Made by a program: the position numbers and the translations under genes. The notes under the pieces were generated by a model. The model did no database searches, had not been told where the DNA came from, and worked only from the letters and a program-made list of their open reading frames with translations. From assembly GCF_011074955.1 (NCBI RefSeq), contig NZ_WUQJ01000031.1, positions 1 to 64,000 on the forward strand: a stretch of DNA of 64,000 nucleotides, in the 5' to 3' direction. Of this stretch, positions 1 to 9,822 are shown piece after piece. This DNA is from Marinobacter caseinilyticus. Its GTDB lineage: Bacteria > Pseudomonadota > Gammaproteobacteria > Pseudomonadales > Oleiphilaceae. Position 1 is the stretch's first letter. Every line of letters starts with the position of its first letter.

Positions 1-744
1 CACTTTCTTGCCGAGAACCTGTCGGAACTGGTTGCCGAAGTGGGCAAGGGCTACGGCCACATCTTCGCCGCCGCCGGCACGACGGGCAAAGATTTCATGC
101 CTCGCGTCGCGACCTTGCTGGACGTTGCTCAGGTTTCTGACATCATTCGCGTCGAGTCGGAAGACACCTTCGTGCGTCCCATCTACGCCGGCAACGCGAT
201 TGCGACGGTGAAGAGCGGCGACAGCATCAAGGTGGTTACCGTGCGTCCGACAGGTTTTGACCCGGTAGGCGGCGAGAGCGGTTCTGCGACGGTTGAAGCA
301 TTGGACGTAGTTAAGGATGCGGGTCTTTCATCGTTCGTCAGCGAACAGAAAGCCGAATCCGACCGTCCTGACCTGGCCAGTGCCGGCATCGTTATTTCCG
401 GTGGCCGCGGCATGCAGAACGGCGAAAACTTCAAGATGCTGGAGCAGGTGGCGGACTTGCTGGGCGCCGCGGTAGGTGCTTCGCGCGCAGCCGTCGATGC
501 CGGTTTTGTTCCGAACGACATGCAGGTTGGCCAGACGGGTAAAATCGTCGCTCCGGATCTGTACGTGGCGGTTGGTATTTCCGGTGCCATTCAGCACCTG
601 GCCGGTATGTCTGACTCCAAGGTGATCGTTGCGATCAACAAGGACGAAGAAGCACCGATCTTCCAGGTTGCGGACTATGGCCTGGTTGCCGATTTGTTCG
701 AAGCAGTCCCTCAGCTGGAGAAGAAGTTAGAGAAGTCGATATAA
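1..744 (+). CDS. etfA: Electron transfer flavoprotein alpha subunit, 3' part (5' end outside window)
   Basis: The frame is open at base 1, so the gene starts upstream; 247 C-terminal residues are visible. EtfA pairs with EtfB, carries FAD, and passes electrons from acyl-CoA dehydrogenases to ETF-ubiquinone oxidoreductase. The visible part holds the FAD-binding domain: [36 protein letters not shown] and the C-terminal [15 protein letters not shown] segment are all family hallmarks. It ends with TAA at 742-744. The acyl-CoA dehydrogenase of the catabolic block to the right would need this protein as acceptor, but the genes are 13 kb apart and on opposite strands, so co-regulation is not implied. 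Confidence 0.95.
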   Translation, partial: HFLAENLSELVAEVGKGYGHIFAAAGTTGKDFMPRVATLLDVAQVSDIIRVESEDTFVRPIYAGNAIATVKSGDSIKVVTVRPTGFDPVGGESGSATVEALDVVKDAGLSSFVSEQKAESDRPDLASAGIVISGGRGMQNGENFKMLEQVADLLGAAVGASRAAVDAGFVPNDMQVGQTGKIVAPDLYVAVGISGAIQHLAGMSDSKVIVAINKDEEAPIFQVADYGLVADLFEAVPQLEKKLEKSI

Positions 745-1251
745 ATTGTTACCATTGTTGTGCTTTCTTTCGCCCTCTCCCCGAGGATTTTTTTAAAGTT
801 TTACTGACTCTTAGGCACCGCGAGTCAATAAAACCTGACACTTTATGGTTATCAGACATCTCGTTTAGGGTGGCAGTATTACCACCTACGTCGGTATCCT
901 GTCAGAGAACATTAAAGTTTGATAAAAAACCTATAATTTTGATGCAATTTCGCCTCAGAAAAATTCTAAAGTTTGACATTTTTCGAACTCGGCGACATTT
1001 TCCGCAGTGAATCTAATGACAATAAACTTTGATCTTTTCCTAAGAAACCACAGAGTCTCAGCCTTGTCACGGGATTACCTGATTACCCATCAGGCACTAG
1101 ACGCGCCACACCGAATATACTCAATATGACCGCTAACCGGCTAAATTCGAAGGTAGACTCCTATATTGTACTGTTCAAGACTTAGTTCCCGGATGTTCAG
1201 CAGATAACACAATGCCCCAAAGCTGACCATCCAGGCCCTGGTGCCTCGGTA
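745..1251. other. Intergenic region with spaced TAAAGTTTGA-type repeats
   Basis: No convincing gene lies between etfA and the GH88-like gene, which ends here on the other strand. The stretch is AT-rich. It contains TAAAGTTTGA at 913-922 and 967-976 and the near copy TAAACTTTGA at 1023-1032, spaced 54 and 56 bases; a looser TTAAAGTTTT lies at 793-802. The spacing of about five helical turns could mean a protein-binding array, but no protein is assigned. Confidence 0.4.
774..794 (+). terminator. Weak candidate terminator after etfA
   Basis: A short CCTC/GAGG stem (774-777 with 783-786, loop TCCCC) is followed by A and seven T. The stem has only four pairs, so it may be a weak intrinsic terminator or chance. 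Confidence 0.3.
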
Positions 1252-2424
1252 TCAGCCAGGTTTATTGGTGGGCAACAGACCTGTCAGTATACCCAGGCAG
1301 TGCAGCAGGAAGTAGTCGCCCCAGATCAGCTCATTCTCGGTGGCGACACCGCGCATTGGATCGAAGCAGCCTCGTGTTAGCATTGCGGGCCGGATAGCGC
1401 CATTGCCCCATGGCGCGACCACAACATAGTCACGACAAAGTGTTTTGACGGTGTTACGGGCTATTCGTTGATAATCCTGCGCGGCTTGGCGATCATCAAG
1501 AACAGTAGCCAATGTCAGCAGGGCATAGCAGGCGATAGAGGTGGCAGAGGTGTCCTTCGGAGTGTCGGCTTCTTGGGGCGCGTCGAAATCCCAGAAAGCC
1601 ACCCCGTCGTCAGGCACATTCTGGGTCCACCATCTACACACTTTTTCGGCATAGTCACGGATTTCACGATTCTCCGGATACAGTGCCGATAGATAAGCGT
1701 AGCTCATCATAGCCCAAGCCTGCGCACGGGCCCAGGTAGAGTTCGGGCCGTAGCCCTTGTGGGTATAGGTTTTGATCAACTTCCCGGTCTGGTTGTCAAA
1801 GCTAGCGGATTGGCATACTGAGCCATCCTCGCGCACACAAAAGTCAGCGTTAGTCAGGGCATGGCGGATTGCCACATCCCTGAATTTATCGTCACCAGTC
1901 TTCTCCGCAGCCCAGGCAAGCACTAGGCTGGCTGATAGGCTGTCGATGTTGGTTTCGTTCTCGCCGACCGTGTGGGCCTCTTCCGCCGATGTGCCCAAGG
2001 GCATCAGACCGATATTTGGGCGAAAAGTAGCGTACAGGCTACTGGCCGCAGCTAACGCCAGTGTCTCGGCTTTCCTGCTACCCGCAAGATCTGCCCCAAC
2101 AGAGCACCCAAAATAGAACAGGAAGCCCCGAAATACCGAATCGGAGTCAACCCTCGGCTCAAGGCGCTCTACCCACTCCTCGGCCGCTTGCCAGAGTGAT
2201 GAATCGCCAGAATAATGACCGCTCAACCAGAGTACACCGGGCCAGAAGCCCCCCGTCCAGAAACCATCTTCCGTGGTAGTCCACTCTCCGGTCGTCGTGT
2301 CGGCGTAGTGGGGAAACCCAGTTAATTGTTTTTTCAGAGTGAGACGCGCCCGCTCCACCAGACCTTCAATGGTTTGGTCAAACAAGCGCTTTTCGTCATT
2401 GCCGTATGGTGATTTGACGTTCAT
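1252..2424 (-). CDS. GH88-family unsaturated glucuronyl hydrolase-like protein
   Basis: 390 residues with no signal peptide, so probably cytoplasmic. Family members hydrate the enol ether of unsaturated uronic acid ends and release a keto sugar. Supporting motifs: DGFWTGGFWPGVLW (53-66), NETNIDSLSASL with Asp161 matching the general acid/base (Asp149 of Bacillus UGL, from memory), YTHKGYGPNSTWARAQAWAM (His222, Arg233, Trp237), VAFWDFDAPQ and LIWGDYFLL. Oddity: where the family has HHDIGF, with its second catalytic Asp (Asp88), this protein reads VFRGF near 97-101, so that Asp appears to be Phe98. It lies 36 bp downstream of the CoA-transferase gene and is probably co-transcribed with it. Fold assignment is good; the substrate is uncertain. 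Confidence 0.8.
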   Translation of the reverse strand: MNVKSPYGNDEKRLFDQTIEGLVERARLTLKKQLTGFPHYADTTTGEWTTTEDGFWTGGFWPGVLWLSGHYSGDSSLWQAAEEWVERLEPRVDSDSVFRGFLFYFGCSVGADLAGSRKAETLALAAASSLYATFRPNIGLMPLGTSAEEAHTVGENETNIDSLSASLVLAWAAEKTGDDKFRDVAIRHALTNADFCVREDGSVCQSASFDNQTGKLIKTYTHKGYGPNSTWARAQAWAMMSYAYLSALYPENREIRDYAEKVCRWWTQNVPDDGVAFWDFDAPQEADTPKDTSATSIACYALLTLATVLDDRQAAQDYQRIARNTVKTLCRDYVVVAPWGNGAIRPAMLTRGCFDPMRGVATENELIWGDYFLLHCLGILTGLLPTNKPG

Positions 2425-2460
2425 GATTTAGTGCCCCTCTTAATTGTGTTTGATTGCCAA

Positions 2461-3636
2461 TCAGGTAATAACTCCGCGTTCCTGGAAGTCTCTGATCTCG
2501 TTTTCGGAGTAGCCAAAGTCACTTAGAATCTCACTGGAAAATTCGCCCAGAGCGGCGGGTGGCCGTGGCATTTCTTTACCCTGGCTGGCCAGTTTTACCG
2601 GATTGCCAACCAGTTGGACTGATCCATGGCCGGGTATGTCCACCTCCCGCAAAATATCGTTCTGCAGGGTTTGCGGATGTTTCAAGGTGTCGTCCAGATC
2701 CATCACCGGGGCACACAGGATGTCGGTTTTGGATAATCGCTTTACACATTCATCGGTGGTATAGCGTTCCATCACCGGCCCGAATTTTTCCTGAACTATG
2801 TCGGCATGCTTACGTTGTAGAGTGGAGTTGGCGAGCAGTGGATCCGCGCTCATGTCGTCTTCGCCAAACGCCATGCACATGAGTTGCAGTGGGTTGTCCC
2901 GAAACAGAGTGAGAACAGTGATCCAGCCGTCCGAGGTCTTGAAGATCATGGCGTACTGAACCCAGTCGGTGCGGTAGTCGTAAAGTGCTCGACTGGAGGT
3001 TTCCAGCAGTTGCATGGCAATGGCGACATCAAACAGAGAAGTAGTTACGAGGTCACCTTTACCGCTGCGTTCCCGTCCCAAAAGTGCCGCCAGCACCCCC
3101 TGAGATAACGATGCCGCAGTGGCATAGTCGACTATAGGGGTGGCAGTAAGACGGGGACGGCCACCGGGCTCAACCCCATTCATGGCAAAGCCGCTGAGAG
3201 ACTGCGCCAGCATATCCTGGCCCGGCATACCTGATAACGGGCCCTTTGCGCCAAAGGCGTAACCAACCGCATACACCAGCCGAGGATTGCGCTTAGAGAC
3301 TTCGTCGTAACCAAAGCCGAGTCGCTCCATGGCACCGGGCCGAAAGTTGTGAATCAGCACGTCGGCGTTATCAATCAGCTTGCCAAGGACTTCTCGGCCT
3401 TCATCCTGCTTGAGGTCGAGGCACAGGGTCCTCTTATTACAACCAACCGCAGCGTAATAGCAGCTCATTTCCTCACGGGCGGTGCCGACCTCGTCGAGAT
3501 CCCGCATAATGTCGCCTCGGGGCGGTCGCTCAATCTTAATTACGTCGGCGCCGTAATCCCCAAGCATCTGCCCGGCAAGTGGCACCTGCATAACCATGCC
3601 AAGCTCTAGCACGGTGACCCCAGAAAGTGGTTTCAT
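2461..3636 (-). CDS. CaiB/BaiF family (class III) CoA-transferase
   Basis: 391 residues. Class III CoA-transferases move CoA between carboxylic acids through an aspartyl-CoA intermediate, as interlocked dimers. Visible signs: the opening LSGVTVLELG, GDYGADVIKIERP, the SCYYAAVGCNKRTLCLDL segment, VLIHNFRPGAMERLGFGY, and PGQDMLAQSLSG, where Asp141 is the likely catalytic residue. Length is normal for the family. It is read leftward and is followed after 36 bp by the GH88-like gene. It is divergent from the acyl-CoA ligase across a 128 bp gap with a candidate operator. The name CaiB would imply carnitine metabolism, for which there is no direct evidence. Confidence 0.88.
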   Translation of the reverse strand: MKPLSGVTVLELGMVMQVPLAGQMLGDYGADVIKIERPPRGDIMRDLDEVGTAREEMSCYYAAVGCNKRTLCLDLKQDEGREVLGKLIDNADVLIHNFRPGAMERLGFGYDEVSKRNPRLVYAVGYAFGAKGPLSGMPGQDMLAQSLSGFAMNGVEPGGRPRLTATPIVDYATAASLSQGVLAALLGRERSGKGDLVTTSLFDVAIAMQLLETSSRALYDYRTDWVQYAMIFKTSDGWITVLTLFRDNPLQLMCMAFGEDDMSADPLLANSTLQRKHADIVQEKFGPVMERYTTDECVKRLSKTDILCAPVMDLDDTLKHPQTLQNDILREVDIPGHGSVQLVGNPVKLASQGKEMPRPPAALGEFSSEILSDFGYSENEIRDFQERGVIT

Positions 3637-3764
3637 TGATTTCCTCCGTCATTCCATTTTACTTACTGACCGTATAGTATTTATTTAATATACACAAGCC
3701 AGTTTGACAAGTACTGATCGTTATTCTATTTCACAAGGCACGCCTTGATAGCCGGAGACGCTTT
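3637..3764. promoter_or_regulatory. Divergent promoter region with candidate TetR operator
   Basis: This 128 bp gap separates the divergent CoA-transferase and acyl-CoA ligase genes, so promoters for both must lie here or nearby. CCGTATAGTAT at 3670-3680 resembles TCGTATATAATA at 6167-6178, upstream of the tetR gene, and CCGGATAGTAT on the minus strand at 14541-14531, upstream of the acyl-CoA dehydrogenase. A shared site for the local TetR protein is inferred from this recurrence only. Confidence 0.45.
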
Positions 3765-5450
3765 ATGGTTCTAAACGAACAATTACCTGCATTCGCGATT
3801 CCCGATTCGCTCTCTGAGTGGACATTACCCAAAGTGGCTGCACGGCGCTTGGAGGCCTCACCCGATGCAGTTTTTGCCCGCGAGGTCTCGGGTAATCGAG
3901 AGACTTATGGCCAGTTTATGGCCCATGCGGAGGCGCTAGCAGCGCATTTCCTTCAGGTAGGTATTGAGCCCGGTGACCGTATCCTGATATTTGCTGCCAA
4001 CAGTATTGCCGCATTGCACGCATGGATGGCTGCAGCGCTAGTTGGCGCGGTCGATGTGTCGGCGAATACCGGCTATCGCGGTAACTCTTTGGCCCATGTC
4101 CTCAACCTGGCCAAACCCAGCCTGATTGTCAGCGATGCTGACTTAATGCCGTGTATTACCGAACTGACTTGGGACTTTTCCGGCGTCCGGCAGATTGTCG
4201 TTATCGACAACACGGAAACTGGTCCTAGCGAACTGGTCAAAGCATTTGAGGCAAAAGGGAATATCCGCGTGAGGCATCACCAAGAACTCATCGCCAAGCC
4301 AACACTATTGAAGCAGCCTTGGCCAGAGATTCAGCCCTCCGATGCAGCGTCTGTGGTGTTCACATCTGGCACCACTGGTCCCGCCAAGGGCGTGGTGATG
4401 CCCCATGGCCACGTCTGCCTGTTGGCTAACACCACCGCAGGGGAAACAGACATGACCGCGTCTGACGTGTTCTACAGCGCCCACCCTCTGTTTCACATTG
4501 CCGGTAAGTTCATGGGAGTACTCGCCATCTTTGCCGCCGGCGGAACACTGGTTCTTGACCGAAAGTTTGACGCTAAACGCTGGCTGGATCGCATCCGGGA
4601 AAGTGGAGCAACCATCAGTATTGCCCATGGACCGATGATAGAAATGATCCAGGCAGAGCCGCCACGGTCCGAAGATTCAGATAACGTTCTTACCCGTCTG
4701 ATGTGCTGCCCATTGCCTAAACGTGATGGTGATGCCTTTCTGGAGCGGTTTGGCGTCAAGGGTATCGAAATGTGGGGTATGAGTGAAGTTGGCTGCCCAT
4801 GTTGGACGTCACGGCAATTCTCTGCGGTTTCTGGCTCCTGCGGCAAAGTACTAACGGAATGGTATGACGTGGAAGTCGTCGATCCGGAAACAGACCGTCC
4901 GGTACCGGACGGCACCGCAGGTGAAATTGTGGTCAGGCCCAGGCACCCCTGGACTACCATGTTGTGCTACATGGGTATGCCGGAAGAAACCGTGAACGCA
5001 TGGCGAAACCTTTGGTTTCATACCGGAGATATCGCCGTCAGGGATAGCAACGGCAACATGTTCTACATCGATCGCAAAGGCGACCGTATCCGCCGCCGGG
5101 CCGAGAATATCTCCTCATTTGATATCGAAGCTGCAGTGGCTGACTTTCCTGGTGTGAAGGAATGCGTGGCGGTGGGTGTTCCGTCGAGCTATGAGAACGA
5201 CGACGATATTCTGGTTTATATCGTAACCATGGAGGACGCAGTAGTTGAACCACCGGCGCTGTTGAGTTTCCTGGCACGCGCACTGCCCCATTTCATGGTG
5301 CCACGCTATATAGAAATCATCGACGAACTACCGAGAACACCCACCAACAAGGTGAAGAAAAAGCAGCTATCACAGCGCGGCATTCAAACCAGCACCTGGG
5401 ACCGCAAAGCCGCCGGCGTCAGCCTAAAGGAGCTTATCGACGAGGGATAA
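3765..5450 (+). CDS. Acyl-CoA ligase of the AMP-binding family, CaiC-like
   Basis: 561 residues. It should activate a carboxylic acid with ATP and CoA through an acyl-adenylate. The P-loop-like A3 motif SGTTGPAKG is at 201-209. MWGMSEVG (A5), WFHTGDIAVRD (A7), YIDRKGDRIRRRAENIS (A8) and the C-terminal PRTPTNKVKKKQL with the adenylation lysine follow in order. The RAENISSFDIE hinge recalls crotonobetaine/carnitine-CoA ligases. It is the only rightward gene of the catabolic block, divergent from the CoA-transferase and convergent with tetR. The true acid substrate cannot be read from the sequence. Confidence 0.9.
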   Translation: MVLNEQLPAFAIPDSLSEWTLPKVAARRLEASPDAVFAREVSGNRETYGQFMAHAEALAAHFLQVGIEPGDRILIFAANSIAALHAWMAAALVGAVDVSANTGYRGNSLAHVLNLAKPSLIVSDADLMPCITELTWDFSGVRQIVVIDNTETGPSELVKAFEAKGNIRVRHHQELIAKPTLLKQPWPEIQPSDAASVVFTSGTTGPAKGVVMPHGHVCLLANTTAGETDMTASDVFYSAHPLFHIAGKFMGVLAIFAAGGTLVLDRKFDAKRWLDRIRESGATISIAHGPMIEMIQAEPPRSEDSDNVLTRLMCCPLPKRDGDAFLERFGVKGIEMWGMSEVGCPCWTSRQFSAVSGSCGKVLTEWYDVEVVDPETDRPVPDGTAGEIVVRPRHPWTTMLCYMGMPEETVNAWRNLWFHTGDIAVRDSNGNMFYIDRKGDRIRRRAENISSFDIEAAVADFPGVKECVAVGVPSSYENDDDILVYIVTMEDAVVEPPALLSFLARALPHFMVPRYIEIIDELPRTPTNKVKKKQLSQRGIQTSTWDRKAAGVSLKELIDEG

Positions 5451-5479
5451 ACAGCATTAGGTAAACCCAATGGGATAGC

Positions 5480-6103
5480 TTAGCCGATACCGTGCAACAA
5501 CATGCGCCGCACATTTTTGACCAGATCGGGGCCGCTAATTTCAGCGCCACGCAGGTGCCATTCCAGCATCATGCCATCGTGGACCGCCACGATCATGGAG
5601 GCGAACGAGCGTGCGTCAATGTCTGACGACATCGAACCAACGGCCTGGGCCTCGCTGACCACCGCCTCGACAGCGGCGTGTACATCTCCGTATAGCTCCC
5701 TGATTGCCGTGGCGATGACATTCTCCTGGCGAGCGAACTCGATGGCTATCTGGATCATGAAGAGCAGCTCGTTGGGCCGTTCCGCGCCGAAATCAGCACC
5801 CTTGTGGATATAGCGGATTATGCGGTCCACATGGCTGCCGACAGGATTTCTCAGAGTGGCCACCAGACCATCCACAAGATCCTCACGAAGAACTTCAAAC
5901 ATGTGCAGGATCAGCTTTTCCTTGCTGCCAAAGTAAAAATAAACCGAGCCTTTAGTGAGGCCGGCTTTTGATGAAATAGCCTCCAGGCTGGTGGCATGGT
6001 ATCCGCGTATCACAAACAATTCGAATGCAGCCTGTATCAACCGATTCATGCTGCGTTCACGAGATATTTCGTTCTTGTTAAGTTTCTTGCCCGTCGTAGT
6101 CAA
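5480..6103 (-). CDS. TetR/AcrR family transcriptional regulator
   Basis: 207 residues. The N-terminal helix-turn-helix covers roughly residues 18-64, with FVIRGYHATSLEAISSKAGL, TKGSVYFYFGSKEKLI and the usual TetR spacing; the C-terminal part is the ligand-binding and dimer domain. It lies 161 bp after the aldehyde dehydrogenase gene in the same direction and 29 bp from the end of the convergent acyl-CoA ligase. Its position inside the block and the recurring CGNATA-type motif upstream of itself, of the ligase/CoA-transferase pair and of the acyl-CoA dehydrogenase suggest it represses the block until an acyl-CoA or acid ligand binds. That regulatory role is inference. Confidence 0.9.
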   Translation of the reverse strand: MTTTGKKLNKNEISRERSMNRLIQAAFELFVIRGYHATSLEAISSKAGLTKGSVYFYFGSKEKLILHMFEVLREDLVDGLVATLRNPVGSHVDRIIRYIHKGADFGAERPNELLFMIQIAIEFARQENVIATAIRELYGDVHAAVEAVVSEAQAVGSMSSDIDARSFASMIVAVHDGMMLEWHLRGAEISGPDLVKNVRRMLLHGIG

Positions 6104-6264
6104 CTTTGTTTCCTAAATGAATTCAAACTCTCGAATAAATGGTTTCCAGCTTGCGCACCGGTTCATTCGTATATAATACAGTAAATGGAAAGTGCCGCTA
6201 AATCGTGCTTTTTATCTGCTCGGCACGCTCTAGCCGCCGGGCCCATCACCCTGGCTTGTCACAT
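6104..6264. promoter_or_regulatory. Upstream region of tetR with candidate operator
   Basis: This 161 bp gap precedes tetR. It contains TCGTATATAATA (6167-6178), which matches the motif in the 3637-3764 and 14474-14635 regions. The AT-rich TATATAATA could also supply promoter elements, consistent with autoregulation. No strong terminator for the aldehyde dehydrogenase gene was seen. Confidence 0.4.
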
Positions 6265-7842
6265 CTATGCTTCCCGCTCACCATCCAACAAGCGGTGCAG
6301 CCTATAAGGGTTTTCCTCCTTCAGAGCATGCGGGAGCAGGGCGTCGGGGAAATTCTGATAACATACAGGCCGGAGAAAGCGTCGAATAGCCGCGCTGCCT
6401 ACCGATGTGGTGCGGCTATCAGAGGTGGCCGGGAAAGGCCCCCCATGAACCATGGCATGGCAGACTTCTACACCTGTCGGCCAGCCATTGACCAATATCC
6501 GGCCAGCCTTCGTTTCCAATATTGGGAGTAGTGATTGCGCAGCCCCCATGTCGCCCTCATCCATGTGCAGAGTGGCTGTGAGCTGTCCTTCGAGGCTCTC
6601 GGCAACGCGCTGCATCTCCTCCAGTCCCTCACACTCGATAATCAAGGACGCGGCCCCAAAAACCTCCTGTTGCAATGTTTCATCTATGAGAAAGTCGCTG
6701 GCATGGGCGGCAAATAAACGGGGTTGGCAGGCGTTCGAGACTACGCCTTCCTCTCCACTCGCTAGACACTGGACGTCGGCATTGCCGGATAAACGCTCAA
6801 TACCCTGCGTATAGGCTGCATGAATATCCGATGTCAGCATGGTCTGAGCATCCGCTTGGGCAACGGCATCCGTGGCAGCTTGTTTGAAGGCTTCAAGGGC
6901 TTTGCCACGACAGCCAATGATCAGCCCCGGGTTGGTGCAGAATTGACCTGCACCCATACTAAGGGATACCGCGAATTCCATGGCAAGGTTACCAGTACGG
7001 GCCGCAACGGCTTCTGGCAGGATGAATACCGGGTTAATACTGCTCATTTCAGCGAACACCGGAATCGGTACGCTGCGCTGCTGCGCAATCGCTGTCAGGG
7101 CTAACCCGCCGCGCCGCGAGCCAGTGAAGCCAACCGCCTGGATGCAGGAGTTCGCCACCAGGGCCTGGCCGATCTCGTTGCCGACACCGAACAACAGTGA
7201 AAATACGCCATTCGGCATCTGACAGAGCTTGGCCGCTTGTTGGATTGCCCGGCCCACCAACTCCGATGTACCGGGGTGGCCTGGGTGGCCCTTGACCACC
7301 ACCGGGCAGCCTGCTGCCAACGCGGATGCAGTATCGCCGCCTGCGACCGAGAACGCTAGCGGGAAATTACTAGCCCCGAAAACCGCAACTGGCCCGACAG
7401 CGATGTGCCGCTGGCGCAGATCAAGCCGGGGCATCGGCTGGCGCTCAGGAAGCGCCGGGTCCACCCTGACGTCCAGCCACTCACCGTCACGCACTACCGA
7501 GGCAAACAACCGGAGCTGACCACAGGTACGACCGCGCTCACCTTCAATCCGGCCCTTCGGTAGTCCAGTTTCAGCCATCGCTCGCTCAATCAGTCCGGAG
7601 CCGAGAGCCTCGATTTCCGTGGCAATAGTTTCGAGAAAACTGGCTCGCGCTTCCAGAGAAGTTTCGCGATACTCACCAAAGGCCTCCAGGGCCAAACTGC
7701 AGGCTTGTTCGATATCCTTGCTACTGGCACCGGGGAATTCTGGCTCCAGGCGCTTTCCGGTGGCAGGGTCAACCGGTTCAAGGGCAGCCTGATCCCCCCG
7801 GTAGCTGGTCTGACCAATCAATTGGTGTCCTGATACAGTCAT
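6265..7842 (-). CDS. NADP-type aldehyde dehydrogenase, alpha-ketoglutarate semialdehyde dehydrogenase group
   Basis: 525 residues. It oxidises an aldehyde to its acid with NAD(P). Active-site residues are in place: GASNFP (Asn159), [14 protein letters not shown] (Lys184), FAEMSSINP (Glu265) and [10 protein letters not shown] (Cys302). [10 protein letters not shown] and the C-terminal [29 protein letters not shown] and RPVCYQNFP blocks are typical of 2,5-dioxovalerate dehydrogenases of sugar-acid and hydroxyproline catabolism. The Vibrio harveyi fatty aldehyde dehydrogenase belongs to the same group, so a fatty or branched aldehyde is an alternative substrate. It follows dctM by 58 bp and is probably the last enzyme gene of the leftward operon. 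Confidence 0.88.
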   Translation of the reverse strand: MTVSGHQLIGQTSYRGDQAALEPVDPATGKRLEPEFPGASSKDIEQACSLALEAFGEYRETSLEARASFLETIATEIEALGSGLIERAMAETGLPKGRIEGERGRTCGQLRLFASVVRDGEWLDVRVDPALPERQPMPRLDLRQRHIAVGPVAVFGASNFPLAFSVAGGDTASALAAGCPVVVKGHPGHPGTSELVGRAIQQAAKLCQMPNGVFSLLFGVGNEIGQALVANSCIQAVGFTGSRRGGLALTAIAQQRSVPIPVFAEMSSINPVFILPEAVAARTGNLAMEFAVSLSMGAGQFCTNPGLIIGCRGKALEAFKQAATDAVAQADAQTMLTSDIHAAYTQGIERLSGNADVQCLASGEEGVVSNACQPRLFAAHASDFLIDETLQQEVFGAASLIIECEGLEEMQRVAESLEGQLTATLHMDEGDMGAAQSLLPILETKAGRILVNGWPTGVEVCHAMVHGGPFPATSDSRTTSVGSAAIRRFLRPVCYQNFPDALLPHALKEENPYRLHRLLDGEREA

Positions 7843-7900
7843 GATGATCTCCTTCGTATGTTCGGTGGTCGAATTATTTTCAAAGTTTAGCCTCGGCCAT

Positions 7901-9217
7901 TTAGCCCAGCAGTATTTCTGGCAACCAGGTCGCTAGCTCCGGGAATACCAGCACCACCGCCAAGGTAATGATCTGGAGGATGATGAACGGAATAACTCCG
8001 CTGTACATATGCCGTAGGGTGATCTCCGGCGGCGCCACCGCTCGAAGATAGAATATTGACGGTGCCATGGGTGGAGTCAGATAGCTGGTTTGCAATACCA
8101 CCAGGAAGGCAATACAGAACCAAATCGGGTCAAAGCCAAGGTTCAGCACCAGAGGCATGGCAATCGGGATGACGATCAGCACCACCGAAATCAAGTCAAG
8201 GACAAAGCCAGCTACAAATGTCAGAAGCAGAATCAATGCAATCACACCCCAGGCTGGGATACCCAGGTCGTTTAGCAGCGTCTGGATTGCCAACATCCCA
8301 CCTGATGCAAAGAACACCCCCGCAAACATACTGCCGCCCAGAACGATGAGCAGGATCATTGTAGTTATTAGCAGGGTTTTCATCAGGGCGTTACCAAACA
8401 AGGACCAGGTAAACGTGCGATAGATAGCCGATAAACCAACCGCTCCCAGCGCACCCCATGCAGCTGCCTCCGTGGGTGTAGCAACACCCATAAGGATGCT
8501 GCCGAGCACGGCGAAGATAAGTATTGAGGGCGGAATCAGCGCTACTGCAGTTATTCGCAGTTTCTGTCCAAGGCTGTACTTGGGGCCACCCTCCATAGTG
8601 CGGGGAGCCATGGCCGGTTTGGCAACAGCAACACCGACCACGTAAAGACCAAACAGCACAGCCATGATCAGGCCAGGCAACAGCAGACCGGCAAACAGCT
8701 CACCCACCGAAACATTGGCAACCGGACCCAGCACAATCACTGTGATGGAAGGCGGAATTACCGTGCCCAGCGACCCACTGGCGCACACGGTGCCGGAAAT
8801 CAGCCGTTTGTCGTAGGCGTGTTTCAGCATAACCGGGACGGTTAGCAATCCAATCACGGCCTCTGTGGCGCCTACCACTCCGCTGATGGCAGCAAAGATG
8901 GCACCCATGATAATGGTGCTAAGAGCCATGCCGCCGGGAAGTCGCCATGTCCAGATATGGATAGCCTCAAGCAACTTGGATGCAATACCGCTTTTCTCCA
9001 GGAAAGCTCCCATGAAGACAAACAGGGGCACTGCGGCCAGTACCGAGTTGCCCGCCACGCTGTCAATCTGGGAAATCAACTGGAATGACGCGGCATCGCC
9101 GAACTGAATAACACCAAAGATAAACGCTGTGCAGATCATCGACAACGCAATGGGAAAACCACCCAGAAGGAAAATCAGGAGAACCGGGAACATCCAGAAT
9201 CCGATGTATTCAGTCAT
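7901..9217 (-). CDS. dctM: TRAP transporter large permease subunit (DctM family)
   Basis: 438 residues and strongly hydrophobic, with about twelve membrane helices. DctM is the channel subunit of tripartite ATP-independent periplasmic transporters, which use the sodium or proton gradient and a periplasmic binding protein. The starts of both halves, [11 protein letters not shown] and [17 protein letters not shown], and [12 protein letters not shown] are typical. Its start overlaps the dctQ stop by 8 bp, so the two are translationally coupled. The substrate is set by the DctP protein encoded upstream in the same operon. Confidence 0.93.
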   Translation of the reverse strand: MTEYIGFWMFPVLLIFLLGGFPIALSMICTAFIFGVIQFGDAASFQLISQIDSVAGNSVLAAVPLFVFMGAFLEKSGIASKLLEAIHIWTWRLPGGMALSTIIMGAIFAAISGVVGATEAVIGLLTVPVMLKHAYDKRLISGTVCASGSLGTVIPPSITVIVLGPVANVSVGELFAGLLLPGLIMAVLFGLYVVGVAVAKPAMAPRTMEGGPKYSLGQKLRITAVALIPPSILIFAVLGSILMGVATPTEAAAWGALGAVGLSAIYRTFTWSLFGNALMKTLLITTMILLIVLGGSMFAGVFFASGGMLAIQTLLNDLGIPAWGVIALILLLTFVAGFVLDLISVVLIVIPIAMPLVLNLGFDPIWFCIAFLVVLQTSYLTPPMAPSIFYLRAVAPPEITLRHMYSGVIPFIILQIITLAVVLVFPELATWLPEILLG

Positions 9218-9740
9218 GCCACACCCCCGGCTCTTTGTCGCCCTTAATTAGAATGGCAATGGAGCGCACCAATTCGACCGCGGTTTGCGCGGTTAGTATA
9301 CCGAACCCGACAACCCAGACGGTTCGGAACGGCCAGATCACAGGATTCCAGCCTGAAGCTCCGGAGGTTTCCTGGTACTCGTAGGCCTCCAGCGCATACA
9401 AAAATAACGCGTCAACGATCCAGACCAGCGCCACTAACAAGATGGCCAGGCCGATCATGTCCATGGTCGCTTTGCCTCGCGGCGGCATAATGGCATAAAA
9501 GAGATCTACGTTGACGTGTTGGCGGACCTTCAGCGCGTACGCCATGCCCAATAGAAAAATTGAGCCCATGAACATGTAGCTCATTTCGTAGGCCCAGGCT
9601 GTTGGTGAGTTCAGGATATAGCGGCTAACGACCTCATAGGTCAGCGAGCCGATCAGCGGCACGATCAGCAATGCACCGATTAGCGCAGCGGCTTTCGAGA
9701 ACGCATCCACAGTTTTTCCGAGGAAGCTAAAAACTTTCAT
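9210..9740 (-). CDS. dctQ: TRAP transporter small permease subunit (DctQ family)
   Basis: 176 residues with four hydrophobic helices. DctQ is the small membrane subunit that pairs with DctM. The first helix (GALLIVPLIGSLTYEVVSRYI) is followed by SPTAWAYEMSYMFMGSIFLL and the ALKVRQHVNVDLFY segment, which are characteristic of the family. The gene lies between dctP and dctM, overlaps dctM by 8 bp, and is separated from dctP by 125 bp that contain a hairpin. Confidence 0.92.
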   Translation of the reverse strand: MKVFSFLGKTVDAFSKAAALIGALLIVPLIGSLTYEVVSRYILNSPTAWAYEMSYMFMGSIFLLGMAYALKVRQHVNVDLFYAIMPPRGKATMDMIGLAILLVALVWIVDALFLYALEAYEYQETSGASGWNPVIWPFRTVWVVGFGILTAQTAVELVRSIAILIKGDKEPGVWHD

Positions 9741-9822
9741 TATGCATGCCTTGTTGCTACCGATGACCCCGACCCGGGAGCAATTTGGCTTGGGCCGGGG
9801 GCATCGTGTCTCTTACAACGTA

